Shown here piece by piece: positions 1 through 11,204 of a stretch of 64,000 bases of DNA. Every line of letters starts with the position of its first letter. The stretch's first letter is position 1. A model generated the notes under the pieces. That model saw nothing but the letters and a program-made list of their open reading frames with translations. It made no database searches and was not told where the DNA came from. Source of the DNA: Chytridium lagenaria (taxonomy: Eukaryota > Chytridiomycota > Chytridiomycetes > Chytridiales > Chytridiaceae); contig JAHLKC010000083.1 of NCBI GenBank assembly GCA_025449115.1, positions 62,001 through 126,000 on the forward strand. Direction: 5' to 3'. Both the position numbers and the translations under genes were made by a program.

Positions 1-738
1 CCTCATGATATGCGGTGAATTATGAAACGGTTGCGTAAGACACACAGCTCTAGGACAAGTCTGGGGAGTAATATACTTTGCTTGAATCAAGCACGATAAT
101 ATCGCAGCGCTATCGGGTAGCGAAAAGAATGCGAAAAACGAATGTGTGATGCGGTTTGAGGAGTTTTTGATGAGGACTCGCGCTTTGAATTTAGGCGAGC
201 CCCAGACAAAAGTGCGAATGTCTCGGGAAACAGAGGATATGACGGAGAGGTCATGGAGAGAGGTGGCGGCGTGGAAAATGATTTCACCCCATAGTTCTAG
301 GGGGAGGGTGCGGTGGGTTATAAAGTGAAGGGGTGGGTCATTGGAAGGGTTCAATGTCGACTCCACTGCCTCTGGGTCGCTATCGGCTATAATTCCCGCC
401 TTTGTTTCCTTTACACATTTCGCTTCGCCTTTACTCTTGATCCATGAGGCAGGTTTGCGCGTGAGCGTCAGGGGCAGCTGGAGATGATGGTGGTGGACCA
501 TGTGAGTGGGTTCACAGGTGCATTGTTGGAATTGTCGATTTTTTGAAGAATCGAGCCAAGAACAACAGTGTGGCTCAAACCAACGGGCGAGGGTGAGTTG
601 CAAAACTTTTGCCATTATGCCCGCTTTATACTTCAAAGCTGTAGAAAATGGGATTGAAAAACAGCCACACGTTTACTGTAATCTGACCTCTGAAAGCATG
701 TCTGATAAATTGAATTTACTCGTCAACAAAATACAGGC
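1..738. other. No supported gene
   Basis: I see no conserved product here. Short open stretches exist on both strands. One of about 80 codons on the plus strand (about 506-760) has a Cys-rich beginning and runs into the 3' end of the cyclophilin-40 gene, but it starts at GTG just after a GTGAGT string and matches no family I know. It may be the last exon of a gene that starts outside the window, or chance. Confidence 0.4.
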
Positions 739-2297
739 TCAAGCAAACATCTTAGCGTAAGCCCTTTTCTCCTTCTCAGCCCTATCCTTAATCGCCTTGT
801 GCGCTAGCGCCAACTCCCTCGCCACCATCTTATCCTCCGGGCTCAACTTTGCCGCCTCCGCGAGATCCGCAATCGCTGCCTCAAACTCCTTCAACCCCGC
901 CTTTGCCTGACCCCTCCGGAACCTCGCCTTGGTCAAATCCTGTACACTCACCAGCGTCTCTAGACCATCAGTACGACCGGAAAGGGTGGTATGGAGGTCA
1001 AGTACTTTAGTGGCGTCGTTGACGGCGAGTTGCCATTTTTGGAGCTTCAAGTGGGACTAAAGGTTGTTTTAGTAGAAAGACTGGGAAACGTTGTTTACCA
1101 TAGCGGTGTTGAGGAGGGATGAAACTTTGATGAGAAAATATTGCTTCTTGTGCTCAAATGTGAGCTCCTTGATGTCTTCAGGCGACGGGTTAAGTTCGTT
1201 CAGGTACCTAACAGCCTTTTGGTACTTTTCCGCCGCGCTCTTGTAATCTCCCTACGCAAAAAAGGCGGTTAATACATACATCAATACAAATATGATAGTA
1301 GGACGGGGACCCCTACCTTCTTGAACAACTCATTCCCAATCGCCTTAATGTCTCCAGGATTTTCATCAACTCATCGGGTCCCGCCTCCTCCTCCCTTCCA
1401 ACAAACTGATCTTCCGGGTAATCTTCATACACATCTCCATCTTGCTTTGCAACAACTCCATCATCTCCCGGCATCAATTCGCCTGCATCCTCAATAACGC
1501 AGTCAAGGAGGGGTCGGTCGTTTTCGCCTTTCTCGGTCTTTTCGATACGCCTGACGATGGACATACCCTACGCCAGAATTAGGTTTTGGTGATTAGAGGA
1601 GCTGTACCTTGATCACTTGACCGAAGACAACGTGCTTGTTGTCCAAGTGTGGAGTGGTAACAGTCGTGATGAAGAATTGACTGTAAAATCGTCAGCAGCT
1701 ATTTCGCAAATAAGCGCGAACCTTCCATTAGTATTGGGGCCAGCGTTTGCCATGCTAAGAAGTCCAGGTTTATCATGCTTAAGCGAGAAGTCTTCATCCT
1801 CAAACTAGCAACAGAAAAAAAAAAAACTCAGTTCAACACACATATCAGTCAAAAAAGCACCATACCTTCTTCATAAATACTCTCTCCACCCGTTCCATTT
1901 CCTCTCGTAAAATCTACACCAAAGTCACCTTCACATCACAGAAAAAGCATGACTTACCACCCCCTTGAATCATGAACCGATCAATAACACGATGAAATTT
2001 GGACCCCTTGAATGCAAGCTTGGCTCCAGATGTAGCGGAAACTGTGTTTCCTAGACAGAGAACACGAAAGTTCTCACAAGTCTTCGGAGCAACATCCGAG
2101 AAGAGCTCCATGACAACACGACCGGCATTTTCGCCGCCAATGCTGAGATCAAAGAAAACTCGAGGCCTGTGAAACATGTTTATTCAGTGGGAAGTGTTCG
2201 GAAAGCATTCAGTGGGAAGAATTAAAATGATGTAGATGTTTTCCGAAAGTAGCTGCTGGGATGCGCATGCTTATTACCTAACGTTCGCTCCGGTCAT
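739..2297 (-). CDS. Cyclophilin-40 type peptidyl-prolyl isomerase with TPR domain
   Basis: This is a Cyp40/PPID homologue, in known systems an Hsp90 co-chaperone that isomerises prolyl bonds in the cytosol. The N-terminal cyclophilin domain shows [23 protein letters not shown] and HVVFGQV, the usual catalytic and binding stretches. An acidic linker follows, then a TPR domain of about three helix-turn-helix repeats ([44 protein letters not shown]) that would bind the EEVD tail of Hsp90. The gene has several introns. I place the start in a 20-nt first exon (2278-2297, MTGANVR) that splices in frame to [12 protein letters not shown]; an internal ATG at 2175-2177 is possible but gives an odd N-terminus. 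No frameshift is needed, so the gene looks intact. The product is about 370 residues, as expected for the family. Confidence 0.93.
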
Positions 2298-2660
2298 GCT
2301 TGTGTAAGAGGTTGTGTGCAGAGGTGGTGAGAAGGAACTTGTTCGAAATGTGAGTTGAGTTGCACAATATGTTTTTCCATGACATTCGTTCAATCGCCGA
2401 AATGACTTTATAATTTTTCTTCCATGTCATTCCATGTAGTAAATAAAATTTAAAGAAAAAGGTACATTATTACAGTCAACATATGATGCTGGTAAACAAA
2501 TCAAAAGAAAATCAAAATGCGGTCGCGCAGTGGTCGCGTACTGGTCGCGTAATGGCGACAACTGTACTTCATCTAATGTCTAATAAATAGCGACAAAAAA
2601 AATTATGTAATCAGTTAAAGTTTCCTTTTTTTCCTTTGTAAAAGCAAGAATAAAAGGAGC
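2298..2660. other. Intergenic: upstream region of the cyclophilin-40 gene
   Basis: This stretch lies between two minus-strand genes and should hold the terminator of the endophilin-like gene and the promoter of the cyclophilin-40 gene. It is AT-rich. A short direct repeat of TGGTCGCG occurs three times at about 2520-2550. No RNA gene was seen. Confidence 0.4.
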
Positions 2661-4439
2661 TTACTTGTGGAAACACATCCTGCATTGTCCCGGCTTAAAC
2701 GTATTCTCCATAAACTCCGTACAATTGCAAGTTGAACAAGCCGCCGCCGATGACCCACCCCCTCCACCAACCCTCGCCGCCACCGCCGCTCCGACTCCGC
2801 CATCCTTTGGCCGGGGCGGTGTAGTCGACGGTGTCCGTGCAGCAGATGCAAATCCGGTATTGGAGAAACTGCCTCTTGTCGAGTTTGCCGAAGAGTTAAC
2901 TTGAGATGAGGGTCTGGAAGGCATGGGGGGTGCTCGGGCAGGGGGCGGGGGATGGTCGTCAATAATTTCAACGTAGTTACTGGGAAACATGCCACCGGTG
3001 CCGGAATCAACCAACTCGCCTTCCCACCAGCCGTCGTCGATTTCAACGGTGATGTTGATAATGTCGCCAGTTCGAACTTAAGAGACAGTTATTGTTAAAT
3101 AAGAACGCTGTATTTGAAGAAAGCTTGAATAAGACATACTTGATAGTTCTCCTGGTCCCTCAGCATCAAAGTCGTAGAGTACTCTTGCCTGCTTAATGAA
3201 ACCCCCATTTGAAGGGGCTAAATTGCGAAATATGCGTGAATAAATTAAATGATTTGGCCAAAAAAATGCAGGTATTTCCGGAAAAAGCACGTACCAGCAC
3301 TTGCTCGGGAAGGAAGAGTAGGTGAATGCTTCGCACCACTACCATAGCTACTCAACTTCCTGTCACCGCCCATTGTGTTATAGCTCGAGCTTCGACTCAT
3401 ATGGGTACTTTGTGGGGGTTCGTCTTCATCGTAGTTGTTAGAGTAACTGCTCGGATTCCGGAATGATGGCTTTGGCTTTGTACTGACAACATCACGAAGT
3501 CTTCAACCACAAATAAAACGTCAGACAACAACGTATCGTGATGGGCATTTAATCATGCAAATGAGACTAGAGACAGTAACACTCACTCCGATATATCAGT
3601 TTGAAGTTTTGTAAGAATCTGCATTGCGCTCCGGAAATACTCAACCTCGGCATCTACGAAATCAAGAAGCCCGTGCAGCTGCTCATCCTCATTACTGTTC
3701 AACGCAATCATTCGGTCCGTAGTATCTGAAAGTGATTCCTCGTATTTGTTCTGCGCAACCCGAATCTCCTCCTCCAACACAGTGTTCTCCTTCTTGGCCT
3801 TATGAACCCTATTCAGCTTTGCATCGAAATCAAGACGGCGATTCTCAAGCTTCGTCTTCGTCTTCTGATATTCCTTCATCTCCGCGGTTATGGATGTAAG
3901 ATGGTTGACATAGCCATCCTGAACTTCAGACGCAAGAGTCACTTGCAGACTTGCGATTCTTTCGTGAGCCTCTCCCACTCTAAGAAGAGCCCGACCGTAC
4001 CCAGATTCCTCGTCCAACACCGAGCCAAAATTGATCATGGCAGACGCAAGACCCTCCATTGGAAGTTTAGCATCGCGACCATCCTTCTTGCGACCTATAA
4101 TGGCTTAGCCTGAAATCCACAGCGAATTCCCATACCCATGGTTTTCAGGTAAGTATTGCAGCTCTCCAGTAACTTCTCGGTGAACTCTCTACGCTGCTCC
4201 GTTTCGTGCTCCATTTTTTTAAACTCATCGCTCGTTTCTAGATTGAAAGGTATTAGAGACCAAAGCTTCGCATGCGAACCCAATTCAAGCCGCCGGGCTA
4301 ATCAACTGACCTGTCTTCTGAGCTCCACCAAACTTCTCGCCTACATTACCAAAGCGCATTGTCAATAAGACTCTCTAGGTTAAGAAACAAAGTACTCACC
4401 AGTCCACTGCAAAAAGGTGCGAGTGAAGAAGAAAGACAT
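2661..4439 (-). CDS. Endophilin-like N-BAR/SH3 protein with C-terminal Cys-rich motif
   Basis: The N-terminus (MSFFFTRTFLQWTGEKFGG, spliced from two exons) resembles the amphipathic helix of endophilins. A BAR domain of about 200 residues follows; it shares with animal endophilins the order of a GYGRALLRVGEAHERIA stretch, LENRRLDFDAK, and a final EYFRSAMQILTKLQ helix. A Ser/Pro linker leads to an SH3 domain (ARVLYDFDAEGPGELS ... WWEGELVDSGTGGMFPSNYVE). After a Pro/Ser/Ala-rich linker the protein ends in a motif CSTCNCTEF...FKPGQCRMCFHK that looks like a zinc knuckle. In known systems endophilins bend membranes and recruit dynamin and synaptojanin at endocytic sites. At least seven exons join in frame with canonical GT/AG ends and I needed no frameshift. 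The start was chosen because exon 1 joins exon 2 in the N-BAR frame. Confidence 0.9.
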
Positions 4440-5963
4440 GGAGAAGGTTAGATCAATGCAGTATGATAATAAGATGAAGCCCATGTCAACCCCAATTCCA
4501 AATTCACAGAGCTGCAATGATCAGCACTATGGTATGCGAGATCATATGCATCTGCAGCATTTAAGTGAGCAACCATCTCTGATGACTTAGGATTGAATAT
4601 GATATCATTCTTGTTTAATGAAAATGGACGCGGGCTATAGTTGTGGAATGCAAACCTGACGGAACTGGCCCAGTTTTTTGACAACGACATTGCGCTTTAA
4701 CAGAAGATATAGGATAGATCGTTCTTAGAAGTGCCTGCTATGGTAATGGCCAGAAGGTATGTATGGCTGGTTGTGTGAATCGCAAGGTTGGGACGCCACT
4801 AGTGAAATTTCAAGAATCAAGTGTTGTAAACTTGTATGACTCAAAAAAAACCGCCCCATACCACAAAAAAAACACAACACAATGGCCAACTTTCTGCGAC
4901 GTACTGTAGCTGGAGTCAAAGCAAAAAAACAAAAAGCATCTTTTTTTTTAGTAAGATAGTTGTAGGCGGTAGAGGCGCATCTCGTCAGACTAAAACCACA
5001 TCACAGGTAACGACAAAAGCTGACCCAAAAGTGCTTAAATGTAAATGATTCGAGATCGCCCTCGAGTAGTCTATCACATTGTTGGCAATGCATAATGTTT
5101 CAGTATACGCGTTCAGTAAATAAATATTCACCGAAAACTTAAGTTTACATTGTTTACATTGCTCTTAGGTGGCCTAAGCGTGAAAGGAACTTGATGTAGA
5201 AGGCGTGTACCACCATCAGCACATTTTTGTGCTCCTTCTTTGTGTGCTCACCCTGTTATGCATGAAGTATTTACCACCAGCAAGAAAAAAAACAAAGGAA
5301 TCCATCGCATCATCACCATCATCTAACCACCCATTCCATCCTCGACTTATTCCACTTGTACACATACATCGTAGATTGAAGCATAAAGAATCTAAAACTA
5401 GAGATTTATGAACTCGCATTCCCCGCGTCTGCACCATCTGCTACTTTATACCCACATTCCATCCATAAGTATTCAGTCCTTACCAGCACATCCTACTCAG
5501 CGATTTCTTCTTCGAAGAAGATACCTTTTGCCCGTATCCGTTACTTCTTGAACCGCTATGTGAGTGCCTTCCAAAATGTGTGTTATTCAATAATTAACCA
5601 AAACCTGAAATTTCAAAAAAGGTTTGTCAAAATTCTGACAAGGTTATTATTTGGAATCCTTGCACTTACCACTCTCACACTCTGGGCTGCCTTTCACTTT
5701 GCTCCCCTCACATCGCACCCGTGGGATCTCAGCCATCAGAGAAAGCTCTTCTGCAGTGCATCAAGAGAAGCTTTTGATCACTGGGAATTAGCAGAATCAC
5801 CTCTAGCATTACGACCTTGGATTGTTTCGATTGGCTGTCCCTTCTTTGTGACGAAGGATCGCCAGAAAAGTTCTGCCAAGAGTCAGACGAGACCGACTGT
5901 ATCAGTTGTCAGAGTCTAAAAGATCAACAAACCTACACAGATAAATTTACAGACGGAGACACC
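4440..5963. other. Divergent intergenic region between the endophilin-like and NDK-array genes
   Basis: This is a head-to-head promoter region. No conserved protein is visible. On the plus strand around 5630-5930 there is a stretch with one predicted hydrophobic helix (LFGILALTTLTLWAAFHF), followed in another frame by a Cys/Asp-rich stretch that runs in frame into the NDK gene from about 5782. It could be an upstream small gene or 5' leader. I chose the ATG at 5964 for the NDK gene because it matches the start of thioredoxin-NDK proteins. Confidence 0.4.
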
Positions 5964-8900
5964 ATGAGTGCCCACGCAAAACGAGTGGAGATTGTTACTT
6001 CAACGCTCATCATGACCGATGATGATTTCGCGGCACATCTTTTGAAGCCGGGAGTCAGAGGTACGCCTAATACTATTAAAGATATTTAGCTAATCTGGAA
6101 TCTACTTATCGGAACAAAGTTTTTGATGTGTATGGTGAGCTTGACCTATTCAACTTCCAGCTTGCTAATATTAACCTAGCCAAATTCGCGGGACCTTGTG
6201 AACCCATGACCAATGTTTTCAAAAGACTTAAGCTTGAATATGGTGACTCGGTTAGCTTTGTACAGGTAAGCAGAACTTTTTGGTTATCATTGATTTATGT
6301 TAATACTTAAATTGTATATATAAGGCACAATCGGATGGCATCGCAGCATTTGAAAGCTTCCGAAATAAATCTTGCCCATTATTTATTTTTTTTCCAAGAC
6401 GGCATCCCAGTTAAGCTTGTTCGTGGAGCTAATGCACCATTAGTGGAGAGGATTATCAAGGAACAAGTGGAACACAACAAAAATGGCCGCACGTTCCCTC
6501 CGGTCAGTAATAATTTCATAGGCTTCTGTAACATATGTTTTTATTTCTTTAAACTAACAATAACTCGATTTTTTATTTTCATTTTATTTTTAGATTGAAA
6601 TCACAGATGAGATCTCTTCCTTAAGCCTCGCATTCAATGTTCTCTCGAATCGAGAACAAAAGGAAGAATCAGCCGCCGCCGCCGCCGCAAAGCAAGCCGA
6701 GGAAGATGACGACGGCTTCGAACCTTCCAAAGACCAACCCAGCGGTTCTACCATCTCCGCCCCTGCCGGAGATGTCACAGAGATTCCATCTGGTGCCACT
6801 GAGGCCACTGAGGCTGAGGGTGATGGCCCTGCTGAACGCACGTTGGGTATGATCAAACCTAATGCTATGCAACCATCGATTGTGGAGGAAGTCCTTGCTA
6901 CAATTCATAGACATCGAATTCAGGTCGTGAAGATTAAGAAAGTGTGGCTTTCGAAGGAACAGGTTGCAGAGTTGTACCGCGAGCATGAGACGAAAGAATG
7001 GTTCCCGCAACTTTTGGAATACCTTTCAAAGTAAGTCCCGTGAATTATTTGGATAGTCCTAACCTTAATTTTTCTGATCACAGTGCTCCAATCTTGGCGC
7101 TGGAATTATCAAAGGCGAATGGTATATCTCTGTGGAGAGAGATTGTCGGACCAAAGGATCCCAAGCAAGCAAAGGCGGAGCAACCAAAAAGGTAAGTCTT
7201 TTAGGAAGTTTTTTAGCTTCGCGCTTATTTTACAAATCTGATCTCTCTTCTTCAGTTTGCGCGCTCTGTACGGCTCAGATAATCTCATCAACTCCTTCCA
7301 CGCGTCCGATAGTCTCACATCCTCCACACGTGAACTTGAGTTTTTGTTTGGAGAGAACGCGGCAAACCTTACTGAGCTTCCATACCCATCCGTCGGCACG
7401 GACACCGGTCACCGTTCCAGCCTTTCTCCGCAAAAGACTCTTGCCATCATCAAACCGGATGCGGTTGAAAAGGTGGAGGAGATCGTACATAGGATCATTA
7501 TGAGGGCTATACAGTTCAGAAACGTGAGGAGGTTATTATTCCGACCGAAAAAGTTCAGGAGTTATGTGCAGAGTTGGCTGCGTCGGATGCGGCCAAGTTT
7601 GAGGAGGCTGTGGCTTTCTTGACCAGGTAATTTTTAGTCAGCTTTTTTAGATGTAAAGAGATAAATGAGGAGCTAAAATGTGAATTGTTTTTTTGTAGCG
7701 GGCCTTCCATCTGCCTTGTGTTAAAGGGCGAGGACGTTATTACCGGATGGAAAGAAATGGTTGGACCGGCTGATCCGATTGAAGCCCAAACCCTGGCCCC
7801 GCGATCGTAAGTCCCGATAGTATACCTCACCCTTGCTAACCTTCACCGTAAAGACTCCGCGCTATCTATGGAACCACTTCTATCCGCAATGCCCTCCACG
7901 CTTCCGACTCAATTGACCTCGCCGTCCATGAAATCCAGCATATCTTCCCGCACTACCTCTATAGCAGCGCCTCGATGTCCTCCCTCTTTGACTCTCGGCC
8001 CGGCACTACCCGAAACTCCGTCACACTCGGAACTCGGTCGCTCCGTGGATCTCTTGCTGGAGGATTACGCCCCGCGAAACCTGAGCGTACGCTTGCTTTG
8101 ATTAAACCTGATGCGTATCCCACGAAGAAGGAGGAGATTTTGGAGAAAATTGTGGCGGATGGGTTTACGATTGTCTCGCAGAAGGAGGTGACGTTGGATG
8201 CGGAGAAGGCTGGAGAGTTCTACAAAGAGCATCTGGGGAAACCGTTCTACGAGACGCTTACCACGTGGATGAGCAGGTAATATATTATTGTTTAAAGGTC
8301 GATATGATTTTAACTAATTTATTATATTTAGCGCTCCAATCTACGCTATGGTTCTTGAAAAAGTAGACAGTATCAAGGCGTGGAGGAAACTTGCTGGCCC
8401 TACAAATTCCGACAAGGCCAGAGAGGAGAGTCCAGAAAGGTGCGACTACTCCCTTCCTTTATGTTTAACCTTATTATTACAGCATTCGCGCTTTGTTTGG
8501 TACTGACGGCTCCCAAAATGCCGTCCACGGCTCTGACTCCCCCGCCTCCGCCGCCCGAGAGATTAATGTCATCTTTGGTGACACCGTCTCCGTCAGCTCA
8601 GACCACATTGCACCGGCCAAAGAAATTAAAAAGGAGCGTACACTCGCTCTTATTAAACCCGATGCGTACCCAGCCAAGAAGGATGAGATCGTACAATCGA
8701 TCCTCGATGATCAGTTTACGATTGTCCAGGAGTCCGAGGTAACGTTTAGTAAAGAACAGGCGGAGGAGTTTTATAAAGAGCATCTGGGAAAACCGTTTTA
8801 CGAGGAGTTGACCAGTTGGATGAGCAGGTGAGGGGATAGGTTTTGGTTGTAATCGAGTCTTAACGACTTTTTCTTTTTTAAAAGTTCGCCTATCTACGCG

Positions 8901-10993
8901 TTGGTGCTTGAGAAGGAGGGCGCAATTACCGCCTGGCGCACACTCGCAGGGCCCACCAATTCCGAAAAGGCCCGTGAAACATCGCCCGATTCTATCCGAG
9001 CGCGTTTTGGTACCGACGGATCCAAGAATGCGGTTCATGGGTCGGACTCCCTAACATCCGCTGTACGTGAAATCGGGGTTGCCTTTAACTACGTTCCGAA
9101 AGAGAAGGTTATCAATGTTGAACAAACCTTAGCATTGATTAAGCCAGACGCGTATCCGGAGAAGAAGGAGGCGATTATGGAGAGCATTCGCGGAGATGGG
9201 TTTAGGGTTGTTAGGGAAGAGGAGGTGGTGTTTACCAAGGAAATAGCAGAGGAATTTTATAAGGAGCATCTTGGGAAAGGATTTTATGAAGAGCTTACAA
9301 ACTGGATGAGCAGGTGAAAATGTTTTTTTGGTCATTACTATTATTATTTTTAATACTATTGATGATGTCTAACATACTTAAAATTTTAGTGCCCCAATTT
9401 ATGCTGTCGTTCTGGAAAAAGAAGGAGCTATCGCTGCTTGGCGAGCACTTGCCGGTCCCACGAACTCTGAAAAGGCCCGCGAAACATCTCCCGACTCTAT
9501 CCGCGCCCGGTTCGGCACAGACGGCTCAAAGAATGCTGTCCACGGTTCCGATTCCCCTGCATCGGCTGAACGTGAAATTAAAGTTGTGTTCGCGCCACAA
9601 CCGGAAGTTGCTAAAGTTGCCGAAGTCAGCGAGATTCAGCAAACACTCGCGCTGATCAAGCCTGATGCGTACCCCGGGAAGAAAGATGAGATTGTGGCGA
9701 GGATTGTCGAGGATGGATTCACAATTGTGAAAGAAGCAGAGGTTCATTTTTCGAAGGAGAAGGCGAACGAGTTCTATAAGGAGCATGAAGGAAAAGGATT
9801 TTATGAGGATCTCACGACCTGGATGAGCAGGTTTTAACCCGCTTCAAGAAAATTCTGGCTAAAATTTTGTTTTTTACAGCGCCCCGATATATGCATTAAT
9901 TCTTGAGAAACAAAATGCCATTAAAGCTTGGAGGCAGCTCGCCGGTCCTACCAACTCAAACAAAGCCCGTGAAGAGTCCCCAGAATCTATTCGTGCCCTG
10001 TTCGGCACTGACGGTTCTCAAAACGCCGTCCACGGTTCCGACTCCCCAGCATCGGCTGAGCGTGAAATTAACGTCGTGTTTGCTCCACAAGCGGAAGTTT
10101 TCCAAACTGCCGAGGTCGCGAGATTTCAGCAAACACTCGCGCTGATTAAGCCTGATGCGTACCCCGGGAAGAAAGATGAGATTATGACGCGAATTGGGCA
10201 GGCGGGGTTTACAATTGTGAAGGAAGCCGAGGTGCATTTTTCAAAGGAGAAAGCGATGGAGTTTTACAAAGAGCATGAGGGGAAAGGATTTTATGAGGAT
10301 CTCACCAATTGGATGAGCAGGTTAGTGTTGAGGAAACTCGTTTCGGTATACAGCTTATCATAACATCATATTCTCAGTGCCCCGATCTATGCTATCGTTC
10401 TCGAAAAAGAAAACGCTATTAAAGCTTGGAGGCAACTCGCGGGTCCCACCAACTCAAACAAAGCCCGTGAGGAGTCCCCTGAATCTATCCGTGCCCTTTT
10501 CGGTACTGACGGCTCCCAAAACGCTGTCCACGGTTCAGACTCCCCGCCTTCGGCTCTCCGCGAAATTGCCGTCATCTTTAACAACGAGCCCCCCGCAAAA
10601 GCCCCGCAACCTCCCTCTATCACAAACTCACGTTCAGCATCGCGCCCTGAATCCCCCAACAAGTCGCGCCGGACAAATCCGTCCACACCAAAGGCTGCGC
10701 AGACTCCTAAAAGGGTGGCGTCGTCGACGAGTTTAAAGGGGGCGGCGGAGCAGTTGCCCAGTACCCAGCCAAATACACGTCCATCGTCAAGGCCTGCGTC
10801 CAAACCGGCGTCGAAGCCAGCGTCAAAGCCAGCGTCCAAAGCGGCTTCGAGGGCAATGTCGAGGGCGGGATCAGGGTCAAACCTATCTGAAAAAAAGATC
10901 GCGTCGAGGCATCCCAGTAGGCCTGCGTCGGCGTTAGCGAATGCGCCTGCGGAGGGAGATGGAGGTGTTGCAGCCGGAGCTGAGGAGAACTAA
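5964..10993 (+). CDS. Thioredoxin domain plus seven tandem NDP-kinase domains (NME8/NME9-like axonemal protein)
   Basis: The layout matches the TXNDC3/NME8 family, dynein intermediate-chain or axonemal proteins, but is longer. Residues 1 to about 110 form a thioredoxin fold (VFDVYAKFAGPCEPM, later PVKLVRGANAPL). After an acidic linker come seven NDK domains beginning near 6835, 7430, 8080, 8630, 9115, 9640 and 10130. Each keeps the KPDA-type nucleotide motif (KPNA in the first) and the phosphohistidine motif: NSFHASDS, NALHASDS, and NAVHGSDS five times. The tail is basic, with repeated PASK units. Exon 2 is only 15 nt (6120-6134). The same intron position (WMS|SAP) recurs in the repeated domains; a second one (ES|IRA) is present in domains 1-3 and absent in 4-7. 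Two one-base frame breaks occur: a T8 run at 6386-6393 (one T too many) and the GGG at 7504-7506 (one base too few). Both fall in conserved sequence and may be sequence errors. Confidence 0.9.
8080..10560 (+). repeat. Five near-identical NDK coding modules in tandem (about 500 bp each)
   Basis: NDK domains 3 to 7 are repeated at DNA and protein level. Each module has the order LIKPDAYP, FYKEH, WMS-intron-SAPIYA, LAGPTNS and NAVHGSDS. Modules 6 and 7 are the most alike, differing mainly around the linker before the NDK fold. This is internal exon duplication within one gene. Confidence 0.85.
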
Positions 10994-11204
10994 ATTTATG
11001 ACATGACTTTCGTTTCTTTTCGTTTTAAAAGTGTGTTGAGTATCAAAAAAAAGCTGTCTGTATATTCTCTTTTTAAAAACAAAGTCTACGGATTAACGAA
11101 GTAACAAGAGTGAAAACGTTAAAAAGGAAATAGGTTATGAACAGATACAATCAATAGTGGGTATCATGAAAAGCACATAAATGCAGGGTGGACAGAGAAA
11201 AATT
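10994..11204. other. Convergent 3' intergenic region
   Basis: About 210 bases separate the tail-to-tail ends of the NDK-array gene (+) and the mitochondrial carrier (-). It is AT-rich with homopolymer runs and should hold both polyadenylation regions. No gene was seen. Confidence 0.5.

Noticed and set aside
5548..5919. Possible small single-TM protein upstream of the NDK gene
   Set aside because: The hydrophobic helix is plausible but the rest has no conservation, and the frame changes midway. It was left in the intergenic description.
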